Below, in pieces: positions 36,561 to 45,427 of a stretch of 64,000 nucleotides of DNA. Below the pieces are notes generated by a model. That model saw only the letters and a program-made list of their open reading frames with translations, was not told the origin of the DNA and searched no databases. A program made the position numbers and the translations under genes. Origin of the DNA: an uncultured archaeon (GTDB lineage Archaea; Halobacteriota; Methanosarcinia; Methanosarcinales; Methanoperedenaceae); the NCBI GenBank assembly GCA_902386205.1, contig CABMIH010000058.1, forward strand, positions 1 to 64,000. The letters are read 5' to 3'. The first letter of the stretch is position 1; each line of letters begins with the position of its first letter.

Positions 36561-38078
36561 GTGATCTCAATAGAGGTTAATGGGCAAAAACTTGAAGTAA
36601 AAGAGGATTCAAGCCTGAAAGATGCTATAGAAATCAGCAAAGCATTCTACATTCCGGGTACAACAATAGGCATCTTAAAAACCGGAACGAAAAAGGAAGA
36701 AACTACCTCCGAGTATAAGATACTCACGACAAAAGGTGAATTCAAGATAGAACTGACGGGCAGTTCAACATTATGGGACAGGTTCAACCAGATTTTGTCC
36801 GGCATAAAAGCTCACTGGGAAACCGGTAACTCTATCGCGTTCGGGCCTGTTGAAACAGATGTCATTCCTGAAAGAATGGAAAAAAAATATAATCGTTTTG
36901 ATGTGTTTTTCGGGACAGGTGGGTATGATGCTAAAAATTCGTACCTCATGTTCGCAAAAGATAAACATATTTCAGATTACGGAAGTCCCAGGGACGAAGT
37001 GGTCGGAAAGGTCATAAGCGGCAAGAACATTGTCATGCAGCTTAAACAGGGCGACATGATACTGAAAATAGAACCTGTCATCAAGTGGGAGACCCTTCTT
37101 GACAAGGCCTCCACTGTGGACCTGGCTACAAGAATTGAAGACGGGATGAAAATTTTCACGTATTTCAAAGTGGATATGGTCAACGAAGCGCCGGAAGGCG
37201 CCGAGCATCTCCTGGCGCTTATCAGGAAAAAAACGTTCAGTGTTGATACGTTCTCAAATTCGTTCGTTTCCGATGATGCGCTAAAAGGTGAAGGATGCCA
37301 GTATGAACACTGGGATGCCCGTTCCGAGGGTTCGGTGGTGGTCAGGACAGATGGCCTTGGCAATGGGCGGATATACATATACAAGGAAGACAGGACTTCA
37401 AGTGCTGTCCACAGTGTTGTTGGGCATGTTTCCCAGGGAATTGAGTTAATAAAGATAGCGTCAAAGGGCAGCAAACTGGCTGTTGTGTCCAACCCCGAGC
37501 GGGTCATGATACTGGGAATGGGTTTTTCTGATGCGGAAAAAATGCTTGGGGAGAGGGGATTGAAACTTGAAAAAAGGGGATACACGGGTGAAGATGCCAT
37601 CATAGTAGAACAGGAACCTGATACAACGATCGGTATCATCAACGAAAGCGGGGTCACGGGTCTTGGCGTTAAATCCGATAAGATAATCGATGTCAGGTTA
37701 TACTATGACCTTGCTCCTCTAACGCTTGACTTTTTCAGGCATTCGTTGCGACTGAAGGACAGGCCGCTGGGACCGCTGCCTGTATTCTACACATACGAGA
37801 ACACATTCCTGTTCAGGGCTGCTAAAGAAGCTGAGGCCTATAAGGAAATAAACCCGGAGAATATCCCAAGGACAAAAGTAGCTGCTGGAGAAATCGGAGT
37901 AACCAACCAGGCAGCAAAACGCTACGGAATGATAGGCGTCCGTCTCACGGATGACGAAAAGTACGGCCCGACAGGTGAAAAATTCGAATGTACAAATATC
38001 ATTGGAAAGGTCATTGAGCCGCAACGGCTTAAAGGTATAAAACCGGGGGATGTTGTTTACATAAGGGAGGTTTCATAA
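36561..38078 (+). CDS. mmp3: Methanogenesis marker protein 3
   Basis: 505 residues. The N-terminal segment is ubiquitin-like (ISIEVNGQKLEVKEDSSLKD), then a cyclophilin-like fold, then a C-terminal segment with GVTNQAAKRYGMIGVRL. It follows atwA by 22 bases and starts with GTG. The family is found only with MCR-encoding archaea. As I recall, recent structural work places Mmp3, Mmp7 and Mmp17 with McrC and A2 in the MCR activation complex; the context here agrees. Confidence 0.88.
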   Translation: MISIEVNGQKLEVKEDSSLKDAIEISKAFYIPGTTIGILKTGTKKEETTSEYKILTTKGEFKIELTGSSTLWDRFNQILSGIKAHWETGNSIAFGPVETDVIPERMEKKYNRFDVFFGTGGYDAKNSYLMFAKDKHISDYGSPRDEVVGKVISGKNIVMQLKQGDMILKIEPVIKWETLLDKASTVDLATRIEDGMKIFTYFKVDMVNEAPEGAEHLLALIRKKTFSVDTFSNSFVSDDALKGEGCQYEHWDARSEGSVVVRTDGLGNGRIYIYKEDRTSSAVHSVVGHVSQGIELIKIASKGSKLAVVSNPERVMILGMGFSDAEKMLGERGLKLEKRGYTGEDAIIVEQEPDTTIGIINESGVTGLGVKSDKIIDVRLYYDLAPLTLDFFRHSLRLKDRPLGPLPVFYTYENTFLFRAAKEAEAYKEINPENIPRTKVAAGEIGVTNQAAKRYGMIGVRLTDDEKYGPTGEKFECTNIIGKVIEPQRLKGIKPGDVVYIREVS

Positions 38079-38506
38079 TGGATACCATAACAAAAATGGT
38101 AGTTATTAATTCCCAGAAAGTACTGCCAAGCGATGTTGTTATCAAGCTTTATGAATCAAATGCGGATGTGATGATAAAAGAAACCTGTTTTGGGATAATC
38201 GTCTCTGGTGAGCGCACGATCGTGGATTCGCTCCTTGGCAGCATCCGAAAGATGGACCCCTACGGCATATTCATAAAAGAACGGGGCCTTGCGCCTGGAG
38301 AACCCTATCGCTGCAGGGCGACAAGGCGGGGCGGGGCACGACCGGGATTCCATACGCTTGAGACAGAAGACAAAATACTCCCTTATATTGCTTCCGCACT
38401 AAAGGCGCTTGATAAAGGTGAAGTCCCGCAACAAAAAAAGAGAAAGACGAAACTTGATGTGGAAAAACTTAAAGAAATAATAAAAGAAGCAGAGGCATCA
38501 CAATGA
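38078..38506 (+). CDS. mmp6: Methanogenesis marker protein 6
   Basis: 142 residues. The start overlaps the mmp3 stop by one base (TAATG), and the end overlaps mmp5 by four. The core GLAPGEPYRCRATRRGGARP with PGFHTLE is characteristic. It ends in a basic tail. Small soluble member of the MCR activation/marker set; biochemical role unproven. Confidence 0.85.
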   Translation: MDTITKMVVINSQKVLPSDVVIKLYESNADVMIKETCFGIIVSGERTIVDSLLGSIRKMDPYGIFIKERGLAPGEPYRCRATRRGGARPGFHTLETEDKILPYIASALKALDKGEVPQQKKRKTKLDVEKLKEIIKEAEASQ

Positions 38507-38955
38507 AAGTATTTATTTATCCGACGAACAGCCTTATCCTGTCAGATCTGGTTGAACGCTTTGGCCATGAACCCCTTGCCATAATGTCTGAGATCGGGAA
38601 AAGAGTGAGGTCGCAGGGGCTTGACTCACCGCCGCTTAACATCACTCCCGAAGAGCCAAAACTCGGCCTGAAATATGCAGCCGTGGAAGTTCCTTCAGGC
38701 GTCAGGGGACGCATGGCCCTGTTTGATCCGCTCCTCTCAAAAGCCGATGCCGCAATTATCGTGCGGGACCCCGTGACATCTTTCGGCTGCATGGGGTGTG
38801 CGCGTACTAATGAACTTGTTAATTTCCTGATACGGGCAAAAAAAATCCCGCTACTTGAACTGGATTATCCTTCGACCGAAGAGGATGCCAAAGAATTCGT
38901 GTATAAGATTTCAGAGTTCCTGAAATCCCTTAAACCCGCGGAGGAAAAGAAATGA
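38503..38955 (+). CDS. mmp5: Methanogenesis marker protein 5
   Basis: 150 residues, overlapping both neighbours by four bases (ATGA), so it is translationally coupled. FGCMGCART is a conserved Cys motif that could bind metal or a cluster. Starts [22 protein letters not shown]. Belongs to the MCR-linked set; specific activity unknown. Confidence 0.85.
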   Translation: MKVFIYPTNSLILSDLVERFGHEPLAIMSEIGKRVRSQGLDSPPLNITPEEPKLGLKYAAVEVPSGVRGRMALFDPLLSKADAAIIVRDPVTSFGCMGCARTNELVNFLIRAKKIPLLELDYPSTEEDAKEFVYKISEFLKSLKPAEEKK

Positions 38956-40196
38956 ACTCGACTGAAAACCTTGTGCGGATAGCCCAGCTTTCATGCGGCG
39001 CCGAGTACAGCGGGATACAGAAAGAGATCGATTCTGCCGTCAAACAGGTAAATGCTGTGATGGTCTTTCCTGAAGTGGATATTTCGGATATAGATGCCAT
39101 CGAAGAAGAATTCGGGCTGAAAGTGGCAAGTCCCGACCTCAAGCTCATGATGGCGCGCGCAAAATCCATAGTCACGGGCAAAGTGCATGTGGATGCGGTA
39201 TTTGTGGCGACGTGTTTCCGGTGCGCTGAGGCCGCGATCGTAAGGAGCGAGGTGCGAAGGTATATAAATGAAAAAACGGGCATCCCTGTCATAAGTTATT
39301 CTTTTACGGAAAGAACCACAGCAGGCACACTTCTCACGAGAATGGAAGCCCTCACAACGACCGCGCGCAGGAAAAGCCTTCTTGCAAGGGAAAAACAGAG
39401 CGGCCTGACGGCAGGGATAGACTCAGGCTCAACGACCACAAAAGCAGTGGTAATGAGGGACAACAAGATAATCGGCAAAGGGTGGGTTCCAACAATAAAA
39501 GTGCTTGAGAGCGCCGAGGAGGCATATACCAATGCCTTAAAAGAAGCAGGCGTGAAGCGTGAAGACATACAGGCGCTCGGTACCACGGGATACGGCCGTT
39601 TCCTGATAGGTGAGCATTTCAAGGCGGACCTTGTCCAGGAAGAGATCACTGTCAATTCAAAAGGCGCTGTCTATCTTGCAGATAAGCAAAAAGGGACTGC
39701 TACTGTTCTTGATATCGGGGGCATGGACAATAAAGCGATATCTGTTATCGACGGCATCCCGGGCATGTTCACGATGGGCGGGATATGCGCGGGGGCATCG
39801 GGCAGGTTCCTTGAGATGACCGCCAAGAGGCTGGGTGTAGGCATCACTGAACTTGGGGCGCTTGCGATAAAAGGAAGGCAGGAGAACGTCAAGATGAACA
39901 GCTACTGCATTGTTTTTGGGATACAATCGCTTGTCAATTCGCTTGCTGCCGGGAGCAAACCCGAGGATGTTGCAGCAGCCGCATGCCACAGCGTCGCAGA
40001 ACAGTTATTCGAGCAGCAGCTCCAGGAAATCGATGTAAAGGAGCCAGTAATAATGGTTGGAGGTACATCCCTTATCGAGGGCCTGCCAAAGGCTGTCGAA
40101 GAATTGCTTAAAGTTAAAGTATTGGTTCCGGAAAACGCGCAATATATAGGTGCGGTCGGTGCAGCCCTGCTGGTATCAGGGTTCATTTCCAGATAG
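38952..40196 (+). CDS. mmp15: Methanogenesis marker protein 15 (ASKHA activator-like ATPase)
   Basis: 414 residues, BadF/BadG/BcrA/D-type ATPase of the ASKHA fold. [14 protein letters not shown] forms the first phosphate loop, [11 protein letters not shown] and [11 protein letters not shown] follow, and [13 protein letters not shown] has the cluster-type Cys region. Relatives energise electrons with ATP through a 4Fe-4S cluster between subunits. That fits a role in the low-potential electron supply for Ni(I) generation in MCR; the role is inferred. Confidence 0.88.
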   Translation: MNSTENLVRIAQLSCGAEYSGIQKEIDSAVKQVNAVMVFPEVDISDIDAIEEEFGLKVASPDLKLMMARAKSIVTGKVHVDAVFVATCFRCAEAAIVRSEVRRYINEKTGIPVISYSFTERTTAGTLLTRMEALTTTARRKSLLAREKQSGLTAGIDSGSTTTKAVVMRDNKIIGKGWVPTIKVLESAEEAYTNALKEAGVKREDIQALGTTGYGRFLIGEHFKADLVQEEITVNSKGAVYLADKQKGTATVLDIGGMDNKAISVIDGIPGMFTMGGICAGASGRFLEMTAKRLGVGITELGALAIKGRQENVKMNSYCIVFGIQSLVNSLAAGSKPEDVAAAACHSVAEQLFEQQLQEIDVKEPVIMVGGTSLIEGLPKAVEELLKVKVLVPENAQYIGAVGAALLVSGFISR

Positions 40197-40203
40197 AGGT
40201 ATA

Positions 40204-40809
40204 ATGGAACAGCTTGAGACATTTATTGTGGAATCCCCCGATACTGTGGGAGCAAAAACAACAAAGGTGCTGATACAGGACACTCTGGCAGACCTTTCCC
40301 TGAACAGGGTAATAGGGAGATTGAAAGTTTTTGTTGACCCTGTCGAACCTGTTTTTATCTTTACAGCGCTTTTGCGCCTGGGTACGCCTGCCATCAGGCT
40401 CAAGGATTTCGCTAAAGTGGAGATGGGCTCCCTTGGCAAGGACGAAGTGAGGATAGAATTGCAGAGGGAAGCGCATACTGTAAAATTGCTGAACAAGCTA
40501 TGGGAAAAATACGGCAAGGACAATATCGAGCAGCCTGATAAGAAAATTATCGTAGTGAAAACCGACCCCATAAAAGAAGTGGATGTTCTTCGGGAACTTG
40601 TGATCGAAGAGCCGCAGGCTGAAGTGCTTGACCGCCTCATAGATGCCGTGGCGCTTCGGATAATACCTGAGGGTTTCAGGGTGCGAAAACATGAGCTTTC
40701 AACGTCGCATATACTTTTTGTTGCCTCAGAGGATACGCTTAAACCGGAATGGATAGCTAAAGCAAAGGAGATGCTTGAATCCATGAGGAGGGAAGAAGAA
40801 AATGCTTGA
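40204..40809 (+). CDS. mmp17: Methanogenesis marker protein 17
   Basis: 201 residues from ATG 40204, chosen because AGAGGT lies just before it; the longer frame from 40150 lies inside mmp15. Begins MEQLETFIVESPDTVGAKTT. Overlaps mmp7 by eight bases. Marker family restricted to MCR archaea, likely a subunit of the activation complex with markers 3 and 7. Confidence 0.85.
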   Translation: MEQLETFIVESPDTVGAKTTKVLIQDTLADLSLNRVIGRLKVFVDPVEPVFIFTALLRLGTPAIRLKDFAKVEMGSLGKDEVRIELQREAHTVKLLNKLWEKYGKDNIEQPDKKIIVVKTDPIKEVDVLRELVIEEPQAEVLDRLIDAVALRIIPEGFRVRKHELSTSHILFVASEDTLKPEWIAKAKEMLESMRREEENA

Positions 40810-41728
40810 ACCCGTAATGTACACCGGGGGAGTTTATAAGCATAACCAGATGGTTGAACTGGTGGAAGATCTGGGCGGCTATATCCTCCAGAAGAACGTG
40901 ATGCAGACTGAAGTTGTGCTGCTGATGCTTGTCCCTATAAACGACATGGCAATCGTGGAGGAGAAGGCAAAAGAGCTTCTGGGCAAAGTCACAAGGGCCC
41001 CGCTTACGGGAACCGAGATCGCAACTGTTGCGCCCACACTTGCATACCATCATCTTCCACACCTTGACTGCGATGTTGCCGAGTTCTTGAGGAAGCAGGG
41101 TTCCAAGACCAATATGGTAGGTCTTGCAAGGGGCGTGGGAAAAAGGATATGCCAGCTTACTGCTTATGAGCGCGATCTGATCAACGAACATGACCTTGCG
41201 GTGTTCATCCTTGGAAATTACGAGCACTGCATTATTGAAAAATCAAAGCGGCTGTATGAAGGGATTGAAATACCGATAGTTGTAACTGGCGCGCCGGAAC
41301 TGCGGACTGAAGATGTCCCAAACGCCACGGCATATGTGGGGAACTTTGGCAGGATACTTCACCATATGCGCCATTCTGAGGAGCTTCGGACGCTGGATAA
41401 GCTTGCAGAAGTGATAGGTGCGGTATTTGATAACGTGCGCAAGGAAATCGCGAAGGACCCGCCCTCGGTCGCGCCGCCGCGCATCAAGAAAGAGATAGAG
41501 GAACAGGTGCAGGAGATAATAGACAGCCTCCATCCCCTGCCCATCACGCTCCAGATGAACGGGGTGAGGGTGAAGCTGCCGTATGAGGAATACCATGAGC
41601 AGATAGAGAATATCAGGTTCGTGGAAGGGGTGACGATGAAGGAGGTTGCGCGGGTGCTGCCTTCTAAGATGAGGAACTTTATTCTGATAAGGGCGCTGCC
41701 GAAGAGCGAGACGGGGTTTGTGATATAG
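40802..41728 (+). CDS. mmp7: Methanogenesis marker protein 7
   Basis: 308 residues, last gene of the run. Begins MLEPVMYTGGVYKHNQMVEL, with LDCDVAEFLRKQGSKTNMVGL, NYEHCIIEKSK and the terminal ILIRALPKSETGFVI. Conserved Cys residues (C in LDCDV, RICQL and EHC) could hold metal clusters, as reported for this subunit in the activation complex. Coupled to mmp17 by overlap. Confidence 0.87.
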   Translation: MLEPVMYTGGVYKHNQMVELVEDLGGYILQKNVMQTEVVLLMLVPINDMAIVEEKAKELLGKVTRAPLTGTEIATVAPTLAYHHLPHLDCDVAEFLRKQGSKTNMVGLARGVGKRICQLTAYERDLINEHDLAVFILGNYEHCIIEKSKRLYEGIEIPIVVTGAPELRTEDVPNATAYVGNFGRILHHMRHSEELRTLDKLAEVIGAVFDNVRKEIAKDPPSVAPPRIKKEIEEQVQEIIDSLHPLPITLQMNGVRVKLPYEEYHEQIENIRFVEGVTMKEVARVLPSKMRNFILIRALPKSETGFVI

Positions 41729-41838
41729 AACACAAAGATTCTAATCCATTACGCACAGGATTATCATGAAGGGATGGGATGAGAATCTTATTAAACTAAA
41801 GCAAAAAGGCTTTTATTTTTATATTCTGAATATATACT

Positions 41839-42158
41839 ATGAGCTCGGAGATTGAAAAGGAAGTCCTTGCAGAGTTTAAGCATATCGCCAAACCAATGAT
41901 AGATATGGGTCTTTACGATTCTACAGGGGAATTTGTCAGGATGTCACAAGGGACTTTATCAGGCATAAGATAGAAACCTATAGAACGAAGCTCAAAGCCT
42001 TTGAGCAAAAATACCACATGACTTTTACAGATTTTTCAAAGAAATTGAAAAATGGCGCATCTATCAAGGAAGAAGATGAATGGATGGAATGGGAAGCAGC
42101 GAAAAATATGCTTAAAGCCTGGAAGATGGCTGCCAGAGAGACCGGTTTAAGTGCATAG
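41839..42158 (+). pseudogene. Frameshifted small antitoxin-like gene
   Basis: ATG 41839 gives MSSEIEKEVLAEFKHIAKPM with IDMGLYDSTGEFVR, then stops; shifting frame near 41940-41950 continues RDFIRHKIETYRTKL to a stop at 42156-42158 (about 105 residues in all). It resembles archaeal antitoxins of the kind often paired with a small toxin such as TumE/DUF6516. No partner follows. Single-base lesion. Confidence 0.55.
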
Positions 42159-42236
42159 ATTAGTCTTAATGGTTAGTTAAAATCCTCCTGTCGGAATCCA
42201 GAATTGTAGACTCTATTAAAAAATCTGTCACTCCTT

Positions 42237-42272
42237 GCGTTAACTTTTACGTTAACCTTTGCGTTAACCTAT
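42237..42272 (+). repeat. Three tandem 12-bp iteron-like repeats
   Basis: GCGTTAACTTTT, ACGTTAACCTTT and GCGTTAACCTAT follow each other exactly. Each holds the palindrome GTTAAC. They lie in a gap between two broken toxin-antitoxin genes; a repressor or replication-protein binding array is possible. The rest of the gap shows no further gene. Confidence 0.45.
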
Positions 42273-42348
42273 TTAATTCCGCATTATGAACTTATCCTGT
42301 CGCAGCGGCAGGAATGTGCCATGAGTTTTTGCCTTTGTAGAGCCCGGC

Positions 42349-42725
42349 TTATTCCATTTCGATGAGTTTGTTCTTTAAATTATTGAAATAATTTTCGCCA
42401 TACAGCGGCACCCCTTCACGTACAGCATCAAGCGCCGTAATCCTGAATGACTCCAGCATTGTTTCAAATTCTGCTTCTGTATAGCCAAGAGGCTCTATTG
42501 GAAAAGATGATGTATTGGCCTCGATCAAATCTTTGATCCTTGACAGGAAATCCTGTTCAAAATCGCTGCTTATACGATAATATCAATATCGCTGGCTCCT
42601 GTAAAAGTTCCCTTTGCCCTTGAGCCGTAGAGAATAATGCAGGCCGGTTTGAAACTCTTTATGACTTCCTTGCAGTATTCCTGAACAGCTTTTTTTACTG
42701 TATCAGGCTCTTGCGAATTCTTTTA
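42349..42725 (-). pseudogene. Frameshifted nucleotidyltransferase (MNT-type)
   Basis: First frame: KPACIILYGSRAKGTFTGAS then DIDIIV, the pol-beta GS-x-D-x-D site; TAA follows at once. The next frame continues SSDFEQDFLSRIKDLIEANT and ends EGVPLYGENYFNNLKNKLIE. One missing base near 42577 explains it. The N-terminal start is also unclear. It lies just after the intact MNT gene at 42735 on the same strand. Confidence 0.65.
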
Positions 42726-42734
42726 TTTCTTCTT

Positions 42735-43037
42735 TTAGATATAGATGATGCTCTTTTTGATATCTTCCGCCACATTTTTAATTCTTATGCTTTTGATGCC
42801 TTCAGGTGTGAGAAGAGATACTTTCTTACCCAGGATATTTTCAATATAATCTGCCAATTCAACGAATTTTAAGCCGATTGGTTTTTCAAATTCAACTATG
42901 ATATCCACATCGCTATCCTCTCTCTGGATTCCTTTTGAGAAAGAGCCAAATAAACCGATTCTTTTTACCCCGAAAAAGGCTTTTAAGTAAGGTAGTTCCT
43001 TTTTCAGAATGTTTATGGTTTCTTCTTTAGTTGGCAT
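42735..43037 (-). CDS. Minimal nucleotidyltransferase (MntA-type antitoxin)
   Basis: 100-residue pol-beta fold protein. GSFSKG at 31-36 and the metal pair D43/D45 in EDSDVDIIVEF form the active site. MntA antitoxins adenylylate a partner HEPN toxin. The HEPN gene upstream on the same strand (43107) has its own second MNT partner (43609), so the pairing is ambiguous. Family is sure; partner uncertain. Confidence 0.8.
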   Translation of the reverse strand: MPTKEETINILKKELPYLKAFFGVKRIGLFGSFSKGIQREDSDVDIIVEFEKPIGLKFVELADYIENILGKKVSLLTPEGIKSIRIKNVAEDIKKSIIYI

Positions 43038-43106
43038 GTTTAAGTAGCCTTAGTCCATATGGACAAAAGCACAATTTTTCCCTCAAGGGTCTCCTTGAGG
43101 TCACAT

Positions 43107-43616
43107 CTATCTTAATTCTCTTATGAATTTATAATAATTATCTACAAAGAATTGCTCCAATTCTTCCCTTCGTCTTGGTATTATCCTTCCACTTTTATCC
43201 TCGATAAATTTAAAGCATAATTCCAAAAAATCCACAGATGACTTACAAAGGTCTCTCACTTCTTTTTCATCGTATTTCCTGTAATGTATCTTGCCGAACC
43301 TGTCAACGCCATACCTTGAAGGTATGTAATAGGATTCAAGTTTGTTAACATCAGGCAGCAGCTTCATAAAATCCTTATTCAGGTCTTTGGATTCCGGAAT
43401 CACGAACTTAACGAGATAGTCTGTATAGATATGTTCATCCGTGATCAAAATATTAAGAAGCGAAAGACATGCTTTTGCCGATTTTTCGGAAGCCTGCTGG
43501 GCATGGAAGATCGCCATAGAGTAAAGTCCCTCCTCCAATGCCGGTCCGATAATTGCGGTATCATTTGCAGCATCCAGCAAATACCTGATCGCCCTTGCTT
43601 CTCTAATATCAGACAT
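43107..43616 (-). CDS. HEPN-domain protein (HepT-like toxin)
   Basis: 169 residues. Helical HEPN core with YSMAIFHAQQASEKSAKACL and a later YYIPSRYG. R106-F-G-K-I-H111 fits the RX4-6H catalytic RNase motif; the Tyr modified in HepT (HxY) is not exact here (HY then RKY). Overlaps the upstream MNT gene by eight bases, so it forms an MNT/HEPN toxin-antitoxin pair with that gene. Confidence 0.8.
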   Translation of the reverse strand: MSDIREARAIRYLLDAANDTAIIGPALEEGLYSMAIFHAQQASEKSAKACLSLLNILITDEHIYTDYLVKFVIPESKDLNKDFMKLLPDVNKLESYYIPSRYGVDRFGKIHYRKYDEKEVRDLCKSSVDFLELCFKFIEDKSGRIIPRRREELEQFFVDNYYKFIRELR

Positions 43617-44010
43617 GATAGCCTACTTTATTGCCTTCCGCAATAATGGGTCTAATGTTCTTTACAACATTTTCGCATCTGAGCAGTACATCCGTCCCAT
43701 AAAGGAGCCTGCTGGCATGGTATATTTCATAAAGGAGCGGGGAAGAATATTCAAGGTCATCCATGCCAATAAGTAATATCTCAAGCGGTCTTTTTAATTT
43801 TCCAAGAAGTGAGTACCTTATTCTTGCTATTTTGTCTAAATCCTTTTCAGGATATTCCCTTACAATTACAGCAATGTCGTAATCGCTTCTTTCGTTTTCT
43901 TCTCCTTTTGCAATGCTGCCGAATAGGTATATTGCCTCGATGCTGCTGATTTCATTTAATATGGTGTTGACAATTTTTTCAAGGTCTATTTTTTCTTCAG
44001 TGTCCATCAT
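43609..44010 (-). CDS. Nucleotidyltransferase partner of the HEPN toxin
   Basis: 133 residues. GSIAKG at 31-36 and D43/D45 in RSDYDIAVIV form the active site. Precedes and overlaps the HEPN gene by eight bases, typical of a coupled MNT/HEPN operon. Likely neutralises the HEPN RNase by adenylylation or complex formation; the mechanism is inferred from the family. Confidence 0.82.
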   Translation of the reverse strand: MMDTEEKIDLEKIVNTILNEISSIEAIYLFGSIAKGEENERSDYDIAVIVREYPEKDLDKIARIRYSLLGKLKRPLEILLIGMDDLEYSSPLLYEIYHASRLLYGTDVLLRCENVVKNIRPIIAEGNKVGYHV

Positions 44011-44037
44011 TTTACCTTAATGCGGTGGCGGAATATG

Positions 44038-44166
44038 CTATGAAGCTTTGTCTTTATAAAGCTCCATTCGTTCAGGTTCTTTATGTTTCTTTTTCAAATT
44101 ACTGAAATATTCTTCATCCATCAATGATTTCCCTTCTGATTCCGAGATTAGAAATTCTTGTATCAT
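44038..44166 (-). pseudogene. Relic of a nucleotidyltransferase C-terminus
   Basis: A 42-codon frame reads EGKSLMDEEYFSNLKKKHKE, which matches the tail of the broken gene at 42349 (EGVPLYGENYFNNLKNKLIE). No nucleotidyltransferase core is upstream. Either a 3' remnant or a chance small ORF. Confidence 0.4.
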
Positions 44167-44182
44167 CCAGTAATACTTGAAC

Positions 44183-45190
44183 TTAACTTGTATTATTAAT
44201 TTCCAGCCATTTTTCGTGGATTTTGACTATTTCTTTATTGGTTACTTCTGAATCATGCTTTATTGATAGAACATACCACCTATTCTCCCAATTCATCTTA
44301 TCTATAGCTTTAACAACGAAATACTTGCTTTTTAATTTTCGCTCTAAATAATCTAAAACAGCTTCTTGGTCCAAAGCTTCAGTAGCTATCTCCTTTGCAT
44401 TATCTAAAGTAAAATTGAAAAATTCTTCAATTTTCTCTTTATCCAAATATAGGTTATATTGCATTATACCGTCATATAACGTCATTTGTATACATAAATC
44501 ATAATATATTTCTACTTTTCCATGCTGTGTACAAGTTCCTTTATAAATAATTCCTCCGCATTCATTGCATCTTTTATATAAACCACAGCCATTGTCTCTC
44601 AGTATAGCAACAACAATTCCTCTAAGTTCTTCAGGCTTTGATTTTGGGTCGTATAAAAAAGATTCGTTATTGAGTATTTTATTTACATCATCTGGAGTTG
44701 TAGCATTGATTATATTTTCTTCTCTTAATGTATTTATTAAATCAGTATCCCCTGTAACAAAGCAGGTGCATTTATTCTCTAAAGCAGTCGCTACATGAAT
44801 AACATCTTTTGCGGATATATTTATTCTTGATTGAAGTTCTTTAGCCAGATTAAACACATTTTCTTTTGGGGCATCGATATTAATCTTCCTTTTTTTAAAG
44901 AATCTATCAACGACATCAACTTCGTGTTTTAATTGCTCCTTAGTAAGTTGTCTTTGTTCTCTTTTACGAACTATTTCAGTAAGAGTTAAATGCTCCTCGA
45001 GAGCTAACTTTTCCATATGTTTCAAAGCTTGTTCATTTTCTATTAGCTCTAATTTAGTAAACCAAGAAGTGTATCCAATCCAATCATTATTATCTGAGAG
45101 GTTTGAAATAAATTGAATTGATTTCTCCTTTCTTTTTTCTAAATAATCAAGAAATACTACAGTATCGATATAGAATTTTATAGATTTCAT
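44183..45190 (-). CDS. PIN nuclease fused to an RPA-like zinc/OB domain
   Basis: 335 residues. The N-terminal PIN RNase domain (1-165) has D9, E48, D129 and D148. Residues about 188-312 match the C-terminal domain of the RPA gene in this window (48008). Shared features are C208-x2-C211-x8-C220-x2-H223, then HGKVE..YDL, AKEIATEALDQ..VLD and KYFVV. RPA has the same C-C-C-H spacing (C188, C191, C200, H203). So a toxin/defence-type nuclease carries a copy of a single-strand-DNA-binding domain. I know no named family for this. Neighbours are MNT relics and an OLD-like ATPase. Confidence 0.8.
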   Translation of the reverse strand: MKSIKFYIDTVVFLDYLEKRKEKSIQFISNLSDNNDWIGYTSWFTKLELIENEQALKHMEKLALEEHLTLTEIVRKREQRQLTKEQLKHEVDVVDRFFKKRKINIDAPKENVFNLAKELQSRINISAKDVIHVATALENKCTCFVTGDTDLINTLREENIINATTPDDVNKILNNESFLYDPKSKPEELRGIVVAILRDNGCGLYKRCNECGGIIYKGTCTQHGKVEIYYDLCIQMTLYDGIMQYNLYLDKEKIEEFFNFTLDNAKEIATEALDQEAVLDYLERKLKSKYFVVKAIDKMNWENRWYVLSIKHDSEVTNKEIVKIHEKWLEINNTS

Positions 45191-45268
45191 GCTCTCTTGA
45201 AGGACGCATTTAATAACGATAAATTTTTTTGCGTATTAAGTAATACTGCTTTCTCTTTTTTTATAGTT

Positions 45269-45427
45269 TCAAACATAAATTATGCTATTTTTAATATCTT
45301 CCTTGACTTCTTTTATTCGTATGCTTTTGATGCCTGCGGGAGTCATGATGTCCACTTTATTTCCAAGACTTTTTCGATGTCATCCGATATTTCAATGAAT
45401 TTTAAACCAATAGATTTTTAAATTTTA
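45269..45427 (-). pseudogene. Relic of an MNT nucleotidyltransferase C-terminus
   Basis: Two frames give KSIGLKFIEISDDIEKVL then GNKVDIMTPAGIKSIRIKEV and DIKNSIIYV. They match the last 50 residues of the intact MNT at 42735 (PIGLKFVELADYIENILGKK, PEGIKSIRIKNV, IKKSIIYI). A frameshift separates them and the N-terminal half is gone. Confidence 0.65.
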
